Assembly: GCF_025822245.1 (NCBI RefSeq)
Contig: NZ_JACKTL010000026.1
Coordinates: 429,296-493,295, forward strand
Length of the DNA stretch: 64,000 nucleotides
Direction of reading: 5' to 3'
From: Mycolicibacterium hodleri
Lineage (GTDB): Bacteria; Actinomycetota; Actinomycetes; Mycobacteriales; Mycobacteriaceae
The notes under the pieces are model-generated. The model was not told where the DNA came from, searched no databases, and was given only the letters and a program-made list of their open reading frames with translations. Of the stretch, positions 1-8,532 are shown in pieces. The number at the start of each line of letters is the position of its first letter. Positions within the stretch are counted from its first letter, which is position 1. The position numbers and the translations under genes were made by a program.

Positions 1-182
1 TTCGTCAGTGTGCGGGTGTTCAGGTCGACGACGGTGACGCCGTCGTGGCGGGCGGTGCGTGGGTCGAGGTGCAGGGTGGGCTGGGGTCGTCGGCCCAGGA
101 AGGTGCTGGCCGCCTCGGCGGCGCCGGAGAGGTCGTCGGCCAGTACGGCGACGGCGGGGCAGGCGACCGAGTCAATCGTCAC
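1..182 (-). CDS. Four-carbon acid sugar kinase, N-terminal part (DUF1537/OtnK-like)
   Basis: Only the first 60 codons are inside the window; the gene runs off the left edge. It starts at GTG (182). The start of the protein contains VLADDLSGAAEAA at about residues 13-25 and VVDLNTR near residue 53. These match the ADDxTGA and D-x-N-(S/T)-R motifs that open the DUF1537 kinases. Characterised members phosphorylate four-carbon sugar acids such as 3-oxo-tetronate. It lies on the same strand as the SDR, sialidase-like and binding-protein genes to its right, behind a 74-bp gap that holds two palindromes. The family call is good; the substrate is unknown. Confidence 0.7.
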   Translation of the reverse strand, partial: MTIDSVACPAVAVLADDLSGAAEAASTFLGRRPQPTLHLDPRTARHDGVTVVDLNTRTLT

Positions 183-203
183 GGTTCAGCCCCCGTCCGT
201 CAT

Positions 204-253
204 GTTGCGTGAAGTGCGCAACCAAGGGTAGCAAATATGCGTGTTTCGCGCAT
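204..253. promoter_or_regulatory. Tandem palindromic operator pair (TGCG-N7-CGCA)
   Basis: Two inverted repeats lie in the gap before the sugar-acid kinase. The first is GTTGCG/CGCAAC (204-209 and 217-222) and the second ATGCG/CGCAT (237-241 and 249-253). Both share the core TGCG-7 nt-CGCA, and their centres are 32 bp apart, about three helical turns. The same core recurs as a pair in the divergent promoter at 3831-3876. I read them as binding sites for one regulator not encoded in this window. A weak terminator function is a possible alternative. Confidence 0.5.
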
Positions 254-256
254 TAG

Positions 257-943
257 TCATAGGGACGCCCCCGCGCATTGCACGATCGCCTGGCCGGTGA
301 CGTTGCGGCCGTCGGGCCCGAGGAGGAACCCGACGAGCCCCGCGACCTCGTCGGGTTGGATGAATCGTCCGAGCGGTGGCAGCTTCGGAGGCGTGTGCGC
401 TCGTCCCGGGTCGGCGAGCATCGGGGTGTCGGTGGGGCCGGGGGCGACGACGTTGACGGTGATCCGACGGTCGACCAGTTCGGCCGCCCAGGACCGTGCC
501 ATCCCGGTGAGTGCTGACTTGGTGGCCACGTACTGACTCTTGCCCGCATTGCCCGTCATCGTGCGACTGCCGACGAGGACGACGCGAGCGCCGTCGCGCA
601 GGCGCGGCGCCAGTGCGTTGACGAGCACTTCGGCCGCGCCCACGTGGACCCGCCACATCTGTAGTCCGCGTTCGGAATCCAGGTCACCGAGTGGGGCCGA
701 GTGCTGCACGCCCGCGGCGTGGACGACGGCGTCGACCGCCCCGAGTTCCCTCGCCTGGGCGCCGAGCCGGGCAAAGTCGTCGAGGTCGACCTCGAGCCAC
801 GTGAAACGGTCGTGGTCGAAATGTGCTGCGCGTCTGCTCATTCCGATGACGTGCCAGCCCTCGGTCAGCAAGCGCGTCACGACGGCGGCGCCGATTCCAG
901 AACTGGCGCCCGTGACGACGGCGGTTCTCGGCTCGGCCGTCAT
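257..943 (-). CDS. SDR family NAD(P)-dependent oxidoreductase
   Basis: The 228-residue protein is a classical short-chain dehydrogenase. The cofactor motif TGASSGIG is at about residues 11-18, HAAG follows the central strand, and the catalytic YVATK is near residue 145. The ATG at 943 is chosen because it overlaps the stop of the upstream sialidase-like gene as ATGA (940-943), so the two are translationally coupled; the frame stays open further upstream but that is inside the neighbouring gene. It probably oxidises or reduces a sugar or sugar-acid intermediate in the cytoplasm, given the kinase, aldolase and aldo/keto reductase nearby. The exact substrate cannot be read from the sequence. Confidence 0.85.
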   Translation of the reverse strand: MTAEPRTAVVTGASSGIGAAVVTRLLTEGWHVIGMSRRAAHFDHDRFTWLEVDLDDFARLGAQARELGAVDAVVHAAGVQHSAPLGDLDSERGLQMWRVHVGAAEVLVNALAPRLRDGARVVLVGSRTMTGNAGKSQYVATKSALTGMARSWAAELVDRRITVNVVAPGPTDTPMLADPGRAHTPPKLPPLGRFIQPDEVAGLVGFLLGPDGRNVTGQAIVQCAGASL

Positions 944-2157
944 GACGGACCCGGTTCGAGCCACTCGTCGGTGAGTTCTACGTATTCGATCGCCTGACGG
1001 AACCGGGTGAAGGCGACGTGGAACGTCCCGCCGGCCGCGGTGATGGTCGGATACGAGAACTCTCGGTTCACTCCGTCGCGGGAATTGTTCGACAGGCAGT
1101 AGCCGTCGCCGACCTCGATGTTGCGTCGCGTCGGCCAGGTGACGCCGGCGTCGTCGGAGACGGCCAACGTCATCGGGGCACGCGGGGCGCCCCAGAAGGC
1201 GCGGCGGTCGTCGCCGTCGGACAGCTCGACGGATTCGAACTCGGGGGCGGCTCCGTCGGCCAGACCGTCGTCGTCGATCTCGTCGTAGAGCGAGGTGCGG
1301 CGCGCGGTGGCGTCGGCGGCGCTGGACTCGTTGAACACCAAGGCCAGCCGATCGTCCGGCAGCACCACGAATTGGATCGACGAATTGTTGTTGGGCAACT
1401 CGGTGGGGGCCGGCGCGCTCCACGTGTCGCCGTCGTCATGGGACGTGCTGCGGTAGACGTGGTCCGCCCATCGGCTGCGGTACAGCGCCACCAGGGTGCC
1501 GTCGGAGAGCCGGCCGATGTTCATGTGCACGCAGCCGGTGCTGTCCGGCACCGGCACCTCGCGCCACGTCAGCCCGGCGTCGTCGGAGATCATCACGCTG
1601 CTGTAGTCGCGGTCGCCCACCCACCGGCGCCCCGGCAGGCGGACGCAGTGGAAGATCGGCAGCAGCAGCCGTCCGCCCGGCAGCGTCACCATCGGTTGGC
1701 GGACGAAGACGCCGCCCTCGGCGGTCTCGGGCAGCAGGGTGTCGGTCGCACCCCAGGTGCGTCCGCCGTCATCCGAGATCCTGCGCAGTACGCGGGCGGT
1801 GTCCTGGTTGCCTGCGTGCTGCGACGTCCACAGCAACCACACGCGGCCCGAGGGTTCCACGTGCAGAACGGGATTCTGTTCCGAGCGGGTGGGGTCGTCG
1901 GAGAGCTGAACCGGATCCGACCAGTCCAACGCCCCGGCGTCCAATCGCGAGAACCACACGCTGATGTCGGGGACGCCCTCCTGGGTGCCCGAGAACCAGA
2001 CGCATCCGAGTGACCCGTCGGGCAGGACCGCGAGATTGGCGGCGTGGTTCTGCACCCGGGGTGCCGGCAGGATGGCGTCGCGACGGCCGGGCTCCGAGGA
2101 GCTGCGCAGCACGCCGTCGGCCTGTGCGGTCGCAGCGGGAGTGGCATGTGGGCTCAT
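940..2157 (-). CDS. BNR-repeat sialidase/neuraminidase-like protein
   Basis: The 405-residue protein carries four clear Asp-box (BNR) motifs of the form S-x-D-x-G-x-TW: SDDGGRTW, SDDAGLTW, SHDDGDTW and SDDAGVTW. These mark a six-bladed beta-propeller of the sialidase superfamily. No signal peptide or lipobox is visible, so it is predicted to be cytoplasmic, which is unusual for a true exo-sialidase. Cytoplasmic members of this fold sit in sugar-acid gene clusters and their reactions are often unassigned. It starts 4 nt after the binding-protein stop and its own stop overlaps the SDR start, so it is the middle gene of a transcript. A glycosidase or lyase role on the imported substrate is inferred. 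Confidence 0.75.
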   Translation of the reverse strand: MSPHATPAATAQADGVLRSSSEPGRRDAILPAPRVQNHAANLAVLPDGSLGCVWFSGTQEGVPDISVWFSRLDAGALDWSDPVQLSDDPTRSEQNPVLHVEPSGRVWLLWTSQHAGNQDTARVLRRISDDGGRTWGATDTLLPETAEGGVFVRQPMVTLPGGRLLLPIFHCVRLPGRRWVGDRDYSSVMISDDAGLTWREVPVPDSTGCVHMNIGRLSDGTLVALYRSRWADHVYRSTSHDDGDTWSAPAPTELPNNNSSIQFVVLPDDRLALVFNESSAADATARRTSLYDEIDDDGLADGAAPEFESVELSDGDDRRAFWGAPRAPMTLAVSDDAGVTWPTRRNIEVGDGYCLSNNSRDGVNREFSYPTITAAGGTFHVAFTRFRQAIEYVELTDEWLEPGPS

Positions 2158-2161
2158 GGTC

Positions 2162-3736
2162 TCAACCCTTCAGGGAGATCGCGGCGAGGTCATAGGAGTT
2201 CGTGGGGCGCAACGTCATTCCGTCGATCCGGGTGCGCCGGCCCAGTACGGCCTTCGGCACGAACGACCACATCATGGGGCAGGTGTCCCAGATCTTGCGC
2301 TGGGCGTCGGCCAGCAGTGCGGCGCGCCGGGCCGGGTCGGCGTCCTCCGATGCCTGCGTGATGATCGCGGTGATGTCCGGGAACAGGTACCCGTGATACG
2401 TGTCGCGGGTGGCCTCCTTCTCGGCGGTGCCCGCGTACATGCCCTGCATGATGGTCAACGCCAACCCCGTGGGGCTTGGGAACCCGTTGCCGAGCACGTC
2501 CCAGTCGCCCGCCTTGCCCTGGCGCCACTGGGCGATGTCGCCACCAGGCTCGAACTGCTGAAGCGTGGCCTGGACCCCCACCGCCGACAGCATCTGCACC
2601 ACCGACTCCATGATGTCGGTGTCGGCGGCGAATTCGCCACTCTCCCAAATGATCTTGATCTTCAGGTTGCGCAACCCGAGTGCGTTCAGTTCCGACTTCG
2701 CACGATCCGGGTCGTAGACGTACTCACCGGTCTCGATCGCCCCGTCCAGGCTCAGTGGAATCACGCCGCGCGACGCCGTCGCCGACTTTTGCATGACGTT
2801 GTCGACCAGGGACGTGCCGTCGATGGCGTAGGTCAGCGCGCGGCGCACCTTGGCGTCGGCCATCGGGCTGTTGGGAGGCTTGCGGAAGTTGTAGAAGAGC
2901 TGGTTGAGCCGGACGCCGTCGGCACGGTCGATCGCCACGCCGGACAGTCCGGCGATCTGGTCGGTGGCGTCGGGGGTGATGGAGTCGATGACGTCGACCT
3001 CCCCGCTGCGCAGTGCGACGACGCGGCTCGACTCGTCGGGCATGAAGCGCACCCGCACGGACTCGACGAGGGGCGCTGCGGCCCAGTACTTCTCGTTGCG
3101 GACGAGCGTGTAGGTACCCGAGCCGCGGTCGGACTGGGTCACGACGTAGGGGCCGGTGCCGACGCCGGTCTGCAGGTCCTCGGGCACGTTCGCCGCGGCG
3201 GGGGTGATGAGGATGTTGGACATCAGGTAGTCCAGGACCGGGATCGGACGCTGCGTGTTGAGGGTGAAGCTGCTCTCGTCGATCTTCTCGACCGTGGGCC
3301 ATTCCGGGAAGAACGTGCCGACGAACGATCCGCTGACCTGGCTGTACATCTTCAGTGCGGTCGCGACGTCGTCCACCTGCACCGGTGAGCCGTCCGAGTA
3401 CCGGATGCCCGGCCGTAGATGCACGTACCACTGCGTGGGCGTGCGCAGCTGGAAGGCGTCGGCCAACACCAGTCGCGGCTTGAGGTTCTGGTCGATCTCG
3501 GTGAGCGCCTGGCGCACGGCCCGTTGCACGGTGAGCGCGGCGTCGTACTGGAGGAGCTTGTTGTCGAGGGTGACCAGCGACCGGTTCAGCGCGAGGCTCA
3601 CCGTCGTCGGGCCGGGGCGTCCGGTGGGCGTCGCGCAGGCGGCAGCCGAGCCGACGGCCAGACCGGCGCCGAGCAGGAGGCTGGAGCGCAGGAGCGACCG
3701 CCGCGAAAACGGCTGGTGAAGAATGGGTTTGGTCAC
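2162..3736 (-). CDS. ABC transporter substrate-binding lipoprotein, family 5 (Dpp/Opp type)
   Basis: This 524-residue solute-binding protein belongs to the peptide/nickel/opine family (SBP_bac_5). The N-terminus has a twin-arginine segment (SRRSLLRS) and then a hydrophobic stretch ending in a lipobox-like AAAC near residue 34, so it is probably a Tat-exported, membrane-anchored lipoprotein. The body has the family's typical pattern (VRFMPDESSRVVALRSGEVDV, DAKVRRALTYAIDG). It is divergent from the matching permease and ATPase genes (3972-7561) across a 235-bp promoter region. The linked sugar-acid enzymes suggest an oligosaccharide or glycoside ligand rather than a peptide, but this is inference. 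Confidence 0.88.
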   Translation of the reverse strand: MTKPILHQPFSRRSLLRSSLLLGAGLAVGSAAACATPTGRPGPTTVSLALNRSLVTLDNKLLQYDAALTVQRAVRQALTEIDQNLKPRLVLADAFQLRTPTQWYVHLRPGIRYSDGSPVQVDDVATALKMYSQVSGSFVGTFFPEWPTVEKIDESSFTLNTQRPIPVLDYLMSNILITPAAANVPEDLQTGVGTGPYVVTQSDRGSGTYTLVRNEKYWAAAPLVESVRVRFMPDESSRVVALRSGEVDVIDSITPDATDQIAGLSGVAIDRADGVRLNQLFYNFRKPPNSPMADAKVRRALTYAIDGTSLVDNVMQKSATASRGVIPLSLDGAIETGEYVYDPDRAKSELNALGLRNLKIKIIWESGEFAADTDIMESVVQMLSAVGVQATLQQFEPGGDIAQWRQGKAGDWDVLGNGFPSPTGLALTIMQGMYAGTAEKEATRDTYHGYLFPDITAIITQASEDADPARRAALLADAQRKIWDTCPMMWSFVPKAVLGRRTRIDGMTLRPTNSYDLAAISLKG

Positions 3737-3830
3737 CGTCGACCTCCTGGCAGTGGTTTGGGGGCAGTCAGCACGTGGTCGAGGCTGGCGCTACGTGTGA
3801 CGGCTGACACATGGCGACTGTAGGCCCAAA

Positions 3831-3876
3831 TGCACACAACACGCAAGAACGAATTGGATCTTGCGCAAATCACGCA
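3831..3876. promoter_or_regulatory. Divergent promoter region with paired TGCG-N7-CGCA operators
   Basis: The 235-bp gap between the divergent transport genes contains TGCA-cacaaca-CGCA (3831-3845, one mismatch to the core) and TGCG-caaatca-CGCA (3862-3876). Their centres are 31 bp apart, reproducing the pair before the kinase at 204-253. An additional inverted repeat, CGCAAGA/TCTTGCG (3842-3848 and 3859-3865), overlaps both sites. The layout suggests dimers binding the same DNA face and controlling both arms of the cluster. Confidence 0.5.
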
Positions 3877-3971
3877 GTAGTGCCATTGTGAGCTGAGTAA
3901 CAACACGGGCTGCAGCTCTGGGTCGTCATCGCCGATCCTCGGCAGCGCCGCAAGCGCTCGAAAGGTCGACG

Positions 3972-4997
3972 ATGACGCAACAGCTTGCCCCGCCGCCACC
4001 GCAGGCGCCGACCCACGACTCCGTCGAACGCCGGGGAACGGGAAGGCCGCGCATCGGCGCGATGCCGCGCTACGTCGTCAAGCGACTCGGCCAGAGCGTG
4101 CTCACCGTCTTCCTCACGTTGACGACGGTGTTCGTGCTCATCCGGTTGGCGCCCGGCGACCCCGCCTACGCCATGGCAGGACCGCTGGCGAGTACCGAGG
4201 ATCTGGCCCGCATCCGCGTCGACATGGGCCTCGACCAGTCCGTGTTCGTCCAATACTTGCGCTACCTGCAGGGTCTGCTCCACCTGGACCTGGGCACCTC
4301 GTACTCCTTCCAGGCGCCCGCCTTCGACGTCGTGCTGGACCGCCTGCCCTACACGATCACGCTGTCGGTCGCCGCCATCGTGCTGACCACGATCGTGGCG
4401 GTGCCCCTGGGGGTCTGGATGGCGCGCCGCGCGGACACCCGCCGCGAACTCGCCGCCAACGCGGTGACGATCGCCGGACAGTCGATGCCGGACTTCTGGA
4501 CCGGCCTCATGCTGATCACCCTGTTCGCCGTCCTCGTCCCGGTGTTCCCGGCCGCCGGCTTCACCACGTGGTCGAGTCTGGTGCTCCCGACGGTGACCAT
4601 CGCCGTCCTGCAGATCGCCCTGATCTCCCGCATGGTGCGCCGCGAAATGGTCGGCGCGTTCGCCTCGCCGTATGTCACCGTCGGCCGCTCCCGCGGCGTC
4701 TCGGAACGAGAACTGATCTGGCGCTACTCGATGCGCAACTCTGCGATCCCGGTGTTGACGGCCCTGGGCACCCGCTTCGCCTCGATGCTCAACGGCGTCG
4801 TGGTCGTCGAGGTGGTCTTCGCCTGGCCCGGTGTCGGATCACTGGTGGTGCGCGCCCTCGAGACCCGCGACTACCCGCTGATCCAGGCCACCGTCCTGGT
4901 CACCGCGGTGCTCGCGGTCGTCGTCCAGCTCCTCGTCGACCTCTGCTATCCGCTTCTGGACCCGCGGGTCCGGCTCGGGAAGGGAACGTCCAAATGA
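3972..4997 (+). CDS. ABC transporter permease, DppB-like
   Basis: The 341-residue inner-membrane permease has the six-helix layout of the DppB/OppB family, with the first helix near residue 40 after a proline-rich N-terminus. The cytoplasmic EAA-type loop reads GRSRGVSERELIWRYSMRN near residue 236, the site that contacts the ATPases. It is the first gene of the plus-strand half of the cluster, and its stop overlaps the next start (ATGA, 4994-4997). It should pair with the DppC-like protein to form the channel for the ligand delivered by the lipoprotein encoded at 2162-3736. Confidence 0.9.
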   Translation: MTQQLAPPPPQAPTHDSVERRGTGRPRIGAMPRYVVKRLGQSVLTVFLTLTTVFVLIRLAPGDPAYAMAGPLASTEDLARIRVDMGLDQSVFVQYLRYLQGLLHLDLGTSYSFQAPAFDVVLDRLPYTITLSVAAIVLTTIVAVPLGVWMARRADTRRELAANAVTIAGQSMPDFWTGLMLITLFAVLVPVFPAAGFTTWSSLVLPTVTIAVLQIALISRMVRREMVGAFASPYVTVGRSRGVSERELIWRYSMRNSAIPVLTALGTRFASMLNGVVVVEVVFAWPGVGSLVVRALETRDYPLIQATVLVTAVLAVVVQLLVDLCYPLLDPRVRLGKGTSK

Positions 4998-5932
4998 CCA
5001 CCGTGATCGAGGCCCCCGAACAGCCGCGTCCCAGCGCCGTCACCCCCCGCGACGTCGCGACCGCCGGCGCCACCCGCCGCGCGCGAGACAGCCGGGTGAA
5101 GATCTGGGTCGGCAGCGTCGCCGCACTGGTGGTCATCGCGCCGGTCGCCCTCGCCAGGGTGCTGCCGCTGCCCTCACCCGACACCACCGACTTGGCCGCC
5201 CGCCGACTGCCGCCGTTGACCGACGGGCACCTGTTCGGCACCGACCAGCTGGGCCGCGACCTGTTGGCCCGAGTCCTGTTCGGCGGTCAGGTCTCCCTGG
5301 CCATCGGCGTGCTCGCCGTCGTCGTGTCCGGCCTCATCGGTCTGACGCTCGGGGCGATCGCCGGGTACCGCGGGGGATGGGCCGACACCATCGTCAGCCG
5401 GCTGCTGGAGGCGCAGCTGTCGCTGCCGCTGCTCATGATGCTGCTGCTCGTAGTGGCGCTCTTCGGACCGTCGATCCCGGTGATCACCTTCGTGATCGCG
5501 ATCGCGCAGTGGCCCGAGATCGCCCGGCTCACCCGATCGCTCACCCTCGTCGAACGCGAAAAACCCTACATCGCAGCGGCTCACGTGCTGGGCCTCGGCC
5601 ATACCGCGATCCTGCTGCGCCACGTGATCCCCAACATCATCAAACAGGTGTCGCTGGTGGTTCTGTTGCTGCTGGCGCAGGCGGTGCTGCTGGAGAGCGC
5701 GCTGAGCTACCTCGGCGCCGGACCGCAACGCCCCTTCGCCACCTGGGGCCGCATCATCTCCGACGGGCAGGACTACGTGACCACGTCATGGTGGCTGGTC
5801 ACGCTGCCCGGGTTGGTGATCGCCTTGCTCGTCGTCGGAGTCAACCTCCTCGGCGACGGACTTCGCGACCGCAGCGGCCGCTCCAAGACCGGTCTGCTGA
5901 GCCGATTCTCGCTGCGCAAGAAGGAGATCTGA
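4994..5932 (+). CDS. ABC transporter permease, DppC-like
   Basis: This is the second permease subunit (312 residues), starting at the ATG that overlaps the previous stop. It has a cytoplasmic N-terminal tail of about 30 residues, then a membrane segment (VGSVAALVVIAPVALARVL). The family signature HLFGTDQLGRDLLARVLFGG precedes the transmembrane domain; GTDxxGRD is diagnostic for DppC/OppC. The EAA loop contains AAHVLGLGHTAILLRHVIPN. It forms the heterodimeric channel with the DppB-like subunit, and the ATPase genes follow immediately. Confidence 0.9.
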   Translation: MTTVIEAPEQPRPSAVTPRDVATAGATRRARDSRVKIWVGSVAALVVIAPVALARVLPLPSPDTTDLAARRLPPLTDGHLFGTDQLGRDLLARVLFGGQVSLAIGVLAVVVSGLIGLTLGAIAGYRGGWADTIVSRLLEAQLSLPLLMMLLLVVALFGPSIPVITFVIAIAQWPEIARLTRSLTLVEREKPYIAAAHVLGLGHTAILLRHVIPNIIKQVSLVVLLLLAQAVLLESALSYLGAGPQRPFATWGRIISDGQDYVTTSWWLVTLPGLVIALLVVGVNLLGDGLRDRSGRSKTGLLSRFSLRKKEI

Positions 5933-5933
5933 C

Positions 5934-6743
5934 ATGGCCGGCCTGCTCAGCGTCGACGAACTGCAGATAGAGCTGATCACCGCCAACGGCGTCGTCCGGG
6001 CCGTCGACGGGGTGTCCTTCCGCATCGACGCCGGCGAGACGGTCACCATCATCGGCGAATCCGGCTCCGGCAAGTCGACCACCGCGATGGGCGTGCTCGG
6101 CCTGCTGCCGAGCGACCTGGCCGTGCTGTCCGGCGCGGCCACGTTCCAGGACTGCGACATCCTCGGCAAGCCCAAGGCGCTGCAGAAGGTGCGGGGCAAG
6201 CACATCGCGTTGATCCCGCAGGACCCGATGACCGCGCTGAGCCCGGTGCACACCGTCGGAGCGCAACTACGAGACGCCATCCGCCACAGCGGAGTCCGCG
6301 GCAGGGTGAACCAGAACGCCCGTGCGGTCGAACTGCTCGAACAGGTTAAGATCACCAATCCCGCCGGCCAATTGTCGAAGTACCCGCACCAACTCTCGGG
6401 CGGCATGCTGCAGCGCGTGCTCATCGCGGCGGCGCTGGCGGCGGGACCCGAACTGATCGTCGCCGACGAGCCCACCAGCGCGCTGGACGTCACCGTGCAG
6501 GCCTCGATCCTGGACCTGCTGCTAGAACTCCAAGAGCGCACCGGGGTCGGAATACTGCTCATCACCCACGATCTCGGCGTCGCCAGGCTGATGTCGGACC
6601 GCATCTTCGTGATGAAGAGCGGCCGGTTCGTCGAAAGCGGCGACGCCGAGGAACTGCTGCGCCACCCGCGCGACGCGTACACCAAGCGACTGCTCGACGC
6701 CGTGCCGCGTCTCGAGCCCGTTCAGACGGGAGTCCCCGCATGA
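5934..6743 (+). CDS. ABC transporter ATP-binding protein, DppD-like
   Basis: The 269-residue ATPase has Walker A GESGSGKST (near residue 41), signature LSGGMLQRV, Walker B LIVADEPTSALD and switch histidine ITHD. It starts 1 nt after the permease stop. It is shorter than typical DppD proteins because most of the C-terminal oligopeptide-specific extension is missing. It energises import together with the DppF-like partner encoded next, whose start overlaps this stop (ATGA, 6740-6743). Confidence 0.9.
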   Translation: MAGLLSVDELQIELITANGVVRAVDGVSFRIDAGETVTIIGESGSGKSTTAMGVLGLLPSDLAVLSGAATFQDCDILGKPKALQKVRGKHIALIPQDPMTALSPVHTVGAQLRDAIRHSGVRGRVNQNARAVELLEQVKITNPAGQLSKYPHQLSGGMLQRVLIAAALAAGPELIVADEPTSALDVTVQASILDLLLELQERTGVGILLITHDLGVARLMSDRIFVMKSGRFVESGDAEELLRHPRDAYTKRLLDAVPRLEPVQTGVPA

Positions 6744-7561
6744 CCGCCCCCCTGCTCGAAGTAGAGAACCTGGTCGTCGAGTATCCGGTCGCCAACGGCG
6801 TGTTCCGCGCGCTCGACGCGGTCAGCTTCTCCGTCGACGCCGGGTCGACGCTGGCCGTCGTCGGCGAGTCCGGATGCGGCAAGTCGACGCTCGCGAAGGC
6901 CATCGTCCGGCTGCTCACGCCGACGTCGGGTGCCATCAGGTTCGACGGCGTCGACGTCTCGCGAATGTCGGAGAAGGCGTTGCGGCCGTTCCGTTCCCGC
7001 ATCCAGATGGTGTTCCAGGATCCCTTCGGCTCGCTGGATCCGCACCTGAGCGCCGTCGACATCGTGGGAGAACCCCTGCGGCTGCAGGGAATCCGCAATC
7101 GCGGGACGCGCGACGCGAAGGCGGCGGCGCTCATCGACCGGGTCGGACTCCCGGCGACGGCACTGCACCGCAAGCCCGCCGAGTTCTCCGGCGGCCAGCG
7201 CCAGCGCATCGGCATCGCGAGGGCACTCGCCAGCGGACCCGACCTGCTGGTGTGCGACGAGGCGACCAGCGCGCTGGACGTCTCCGTCCAGGCTCAGGTG
7301 CTCGACCTGCTTCGCGAAATCAAGCGGGACACCGGGTTGACGTATCTGTTCATCTCGCACAACCTCGGCGTCGTGCGCGAGATCAGCGACACCATCGTCG
7401 TGATGCGTGGTGGCCGCATCCTCGAACGCGGTCCCACCGCCGAGGTGCTGGCCCGTCCACGGGAGCCGTACACCCGGGCGCTGCGCGCTGCGGCGCTCGA
7501 CCCGACCACCATGGTGGGAATCAAACCGCGCAGCGTCGTCGCCCAGGGAGTCGCATCATGA
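6740..7561 (+). CDS. ABC transporter ATP-binding protein, DppF-like
   Basis: This is the second nucleotide-binding subunit (273 residues). Walker A is GESGCGKST, the signature FSGGQRQRI and Walker B LLVCDEATSALD, followed by the switch region ISHN. FQDPFGSLDPHLS is the Q-loop region typical of DppF/OppF. It overlaps the DppD-like gene at its start and the aldo/keto reductase at its end (ATGA, 7558-7561), so the transporter and the first catabolic enzyme share one coupled transcript. Confidence 0.9.
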   Translation: MTAPLLEVENLVVEYPVANGVFRALDAVSFSVDAGSTLAVVGESGCGKSTLAKAIVRLLTPTSGAIRFDGVDVSRMSEKALRPFRSRIQMVFQDPFGSLDPHLSAVDIVGEPLRLQGIRNRGTRDAKAAALIDRVGLPATALHRKPAEFSGGQRQRIGIARALASGPDLLVCDEATSALDVSVQAQVLDLLREIKRDTGLTYLFISHNLGVVREISDTIVVMRGGRILERGPTAEVLARPREPYTRALRAAALDPTTMVGIKPRSVVAQGVAS

Positions 7562-8514
7562 CCGAACTCGACCTGTCCGGACTGGTGTTGGGCACCATGA
7601 CCTTTGGTGACACCGTGGACGCCGCCGGTGCGGAGGCGATGCTGGACGCCGCGCTGGAGGCCGGCATCACCCACGTCGACACCGCCAACGGGTACGCGGG
7701 CGGCGAGTCGGAACGCATGCTGGCGGCCTTGCTGGGCCCGCGGCGAGACCGAGTCACGCTGGCCACCAAGGCGGGCATGCCGCACCCGGACGCCGAGGGG
7801 CACTCGCCGTTGTCGGCCCGCGGCCTGCGCGCCAGCCTCGAGGGCAGCCTCACGCGGCTGGGCACCGAACACGTCGAACTGTTCTACCTTCATCAGCCCG
7901 ACCGGGCCGCCCCGCTGGCGGAGACGTTGACCACCGTCGCGGAACTGGTGTCCGAGGGCAAGATCGGCGCCTTCGGGGTGTCCAACTTCGCGGCCTGGCA
8001 GATTGCCCAGGTCAACCACCTCGCCGACGGCATTGGCATGGCCAGACCCGTTGTCGCACAGCAACTCTACAATCTACTGGCCCGCCGGATCGAGGAGGAG
8101 TACGTCGAGTTCGCCGCGGTGACCGGCCTGGTGACGATGGTGTACAACCCGCTGGGCGGCGGCCTGCTCACCGGGCGGCACTCCTTCGACGAATCGCCCA
8201 CCGACGGGCGCTTCGGCGATTCGCGGCTGGCGGCGATGTACAAGGAAAGGTATTGGAACACCGCCATCTTCGACGCCGTCGAGCAGTTGTCGGTGATCGC
8301 GGAGAAGGCCGGCATACCGCTCACCGAGCTCGCGCTACGGTGGCTGGTGTCCAAGCCCGCCACCGGCCCGGTACTGCTGGGCGGATCGAAGGTCGAGCAC
8401 CTGCGGGCCAACGTCGCCGCCGTCGCCAAGGGCCCGCTGGAGCCCGACGTGCTCGACGCCTGCGACGACGTCGGCGCCGCGCTACGGGGCCCGATGCCGA
8501 ACTACAACCGTTAA
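7558..8514 (+). CDS. Aldo/keto reductase
   Basis: The 318-residue NADPH-dependent oxidoreductase has a TIM-barrel fold. The AKR catalytic set is visible: Asp in HVDTANGY, Tyr in the same segment, Lys in LATKAG and His in FYLHQPD. The segment GKIGAFGVSNF is the usual AKR signature. It is translationally coupled to the DppF-like gene and followed 18 nt later by an HpcH/HpaI aldolase. By context it probably reduces, or in reverse oxidises, a sugar aldehyde or ketone derived from the imported substrate; AKR specificity cannot be read from sequence alone. Confidence 0.88.
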   Translation: MTELDLSGLVLGTMTFGDTVDAAGAEAMLDAALEAGITHVDTANGYAGGESERMLAALLGPRRDRVTLATKAGMPHPDAEGHSPLSARGLRASLEGSLTRLGTEHVELFYLHQPDRAAPLAETLTTVAELVSEGKIGAFGVSNFAAWQIAQVNHLADGIGMARPVVAQQLYNLLARRIEEEYVEFAAVTGLVTMVYNPLGGGLLTGRHSFDESPTDGRFGDSRLAAMYKERYWNTAIFDAVEQLSVIAEKAGIPLTELALRWLVSKPATGPVLLGGSKVEHLRANVAAVAKGPLEPDVLDACDDVGAALRGPMPNYNR

Positions 8515-8532
8515 CCCGAGAGGTCGCTCCAC

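Noticed and set aside
204..253. The two palindromes as a terminator after the SDR gene
   Set aside because: Stems of 5-6 bp with 7-nt loops are weak, there is no T-run, and the same core with the same spacing recurs in a divergent promoter, which favours operators.
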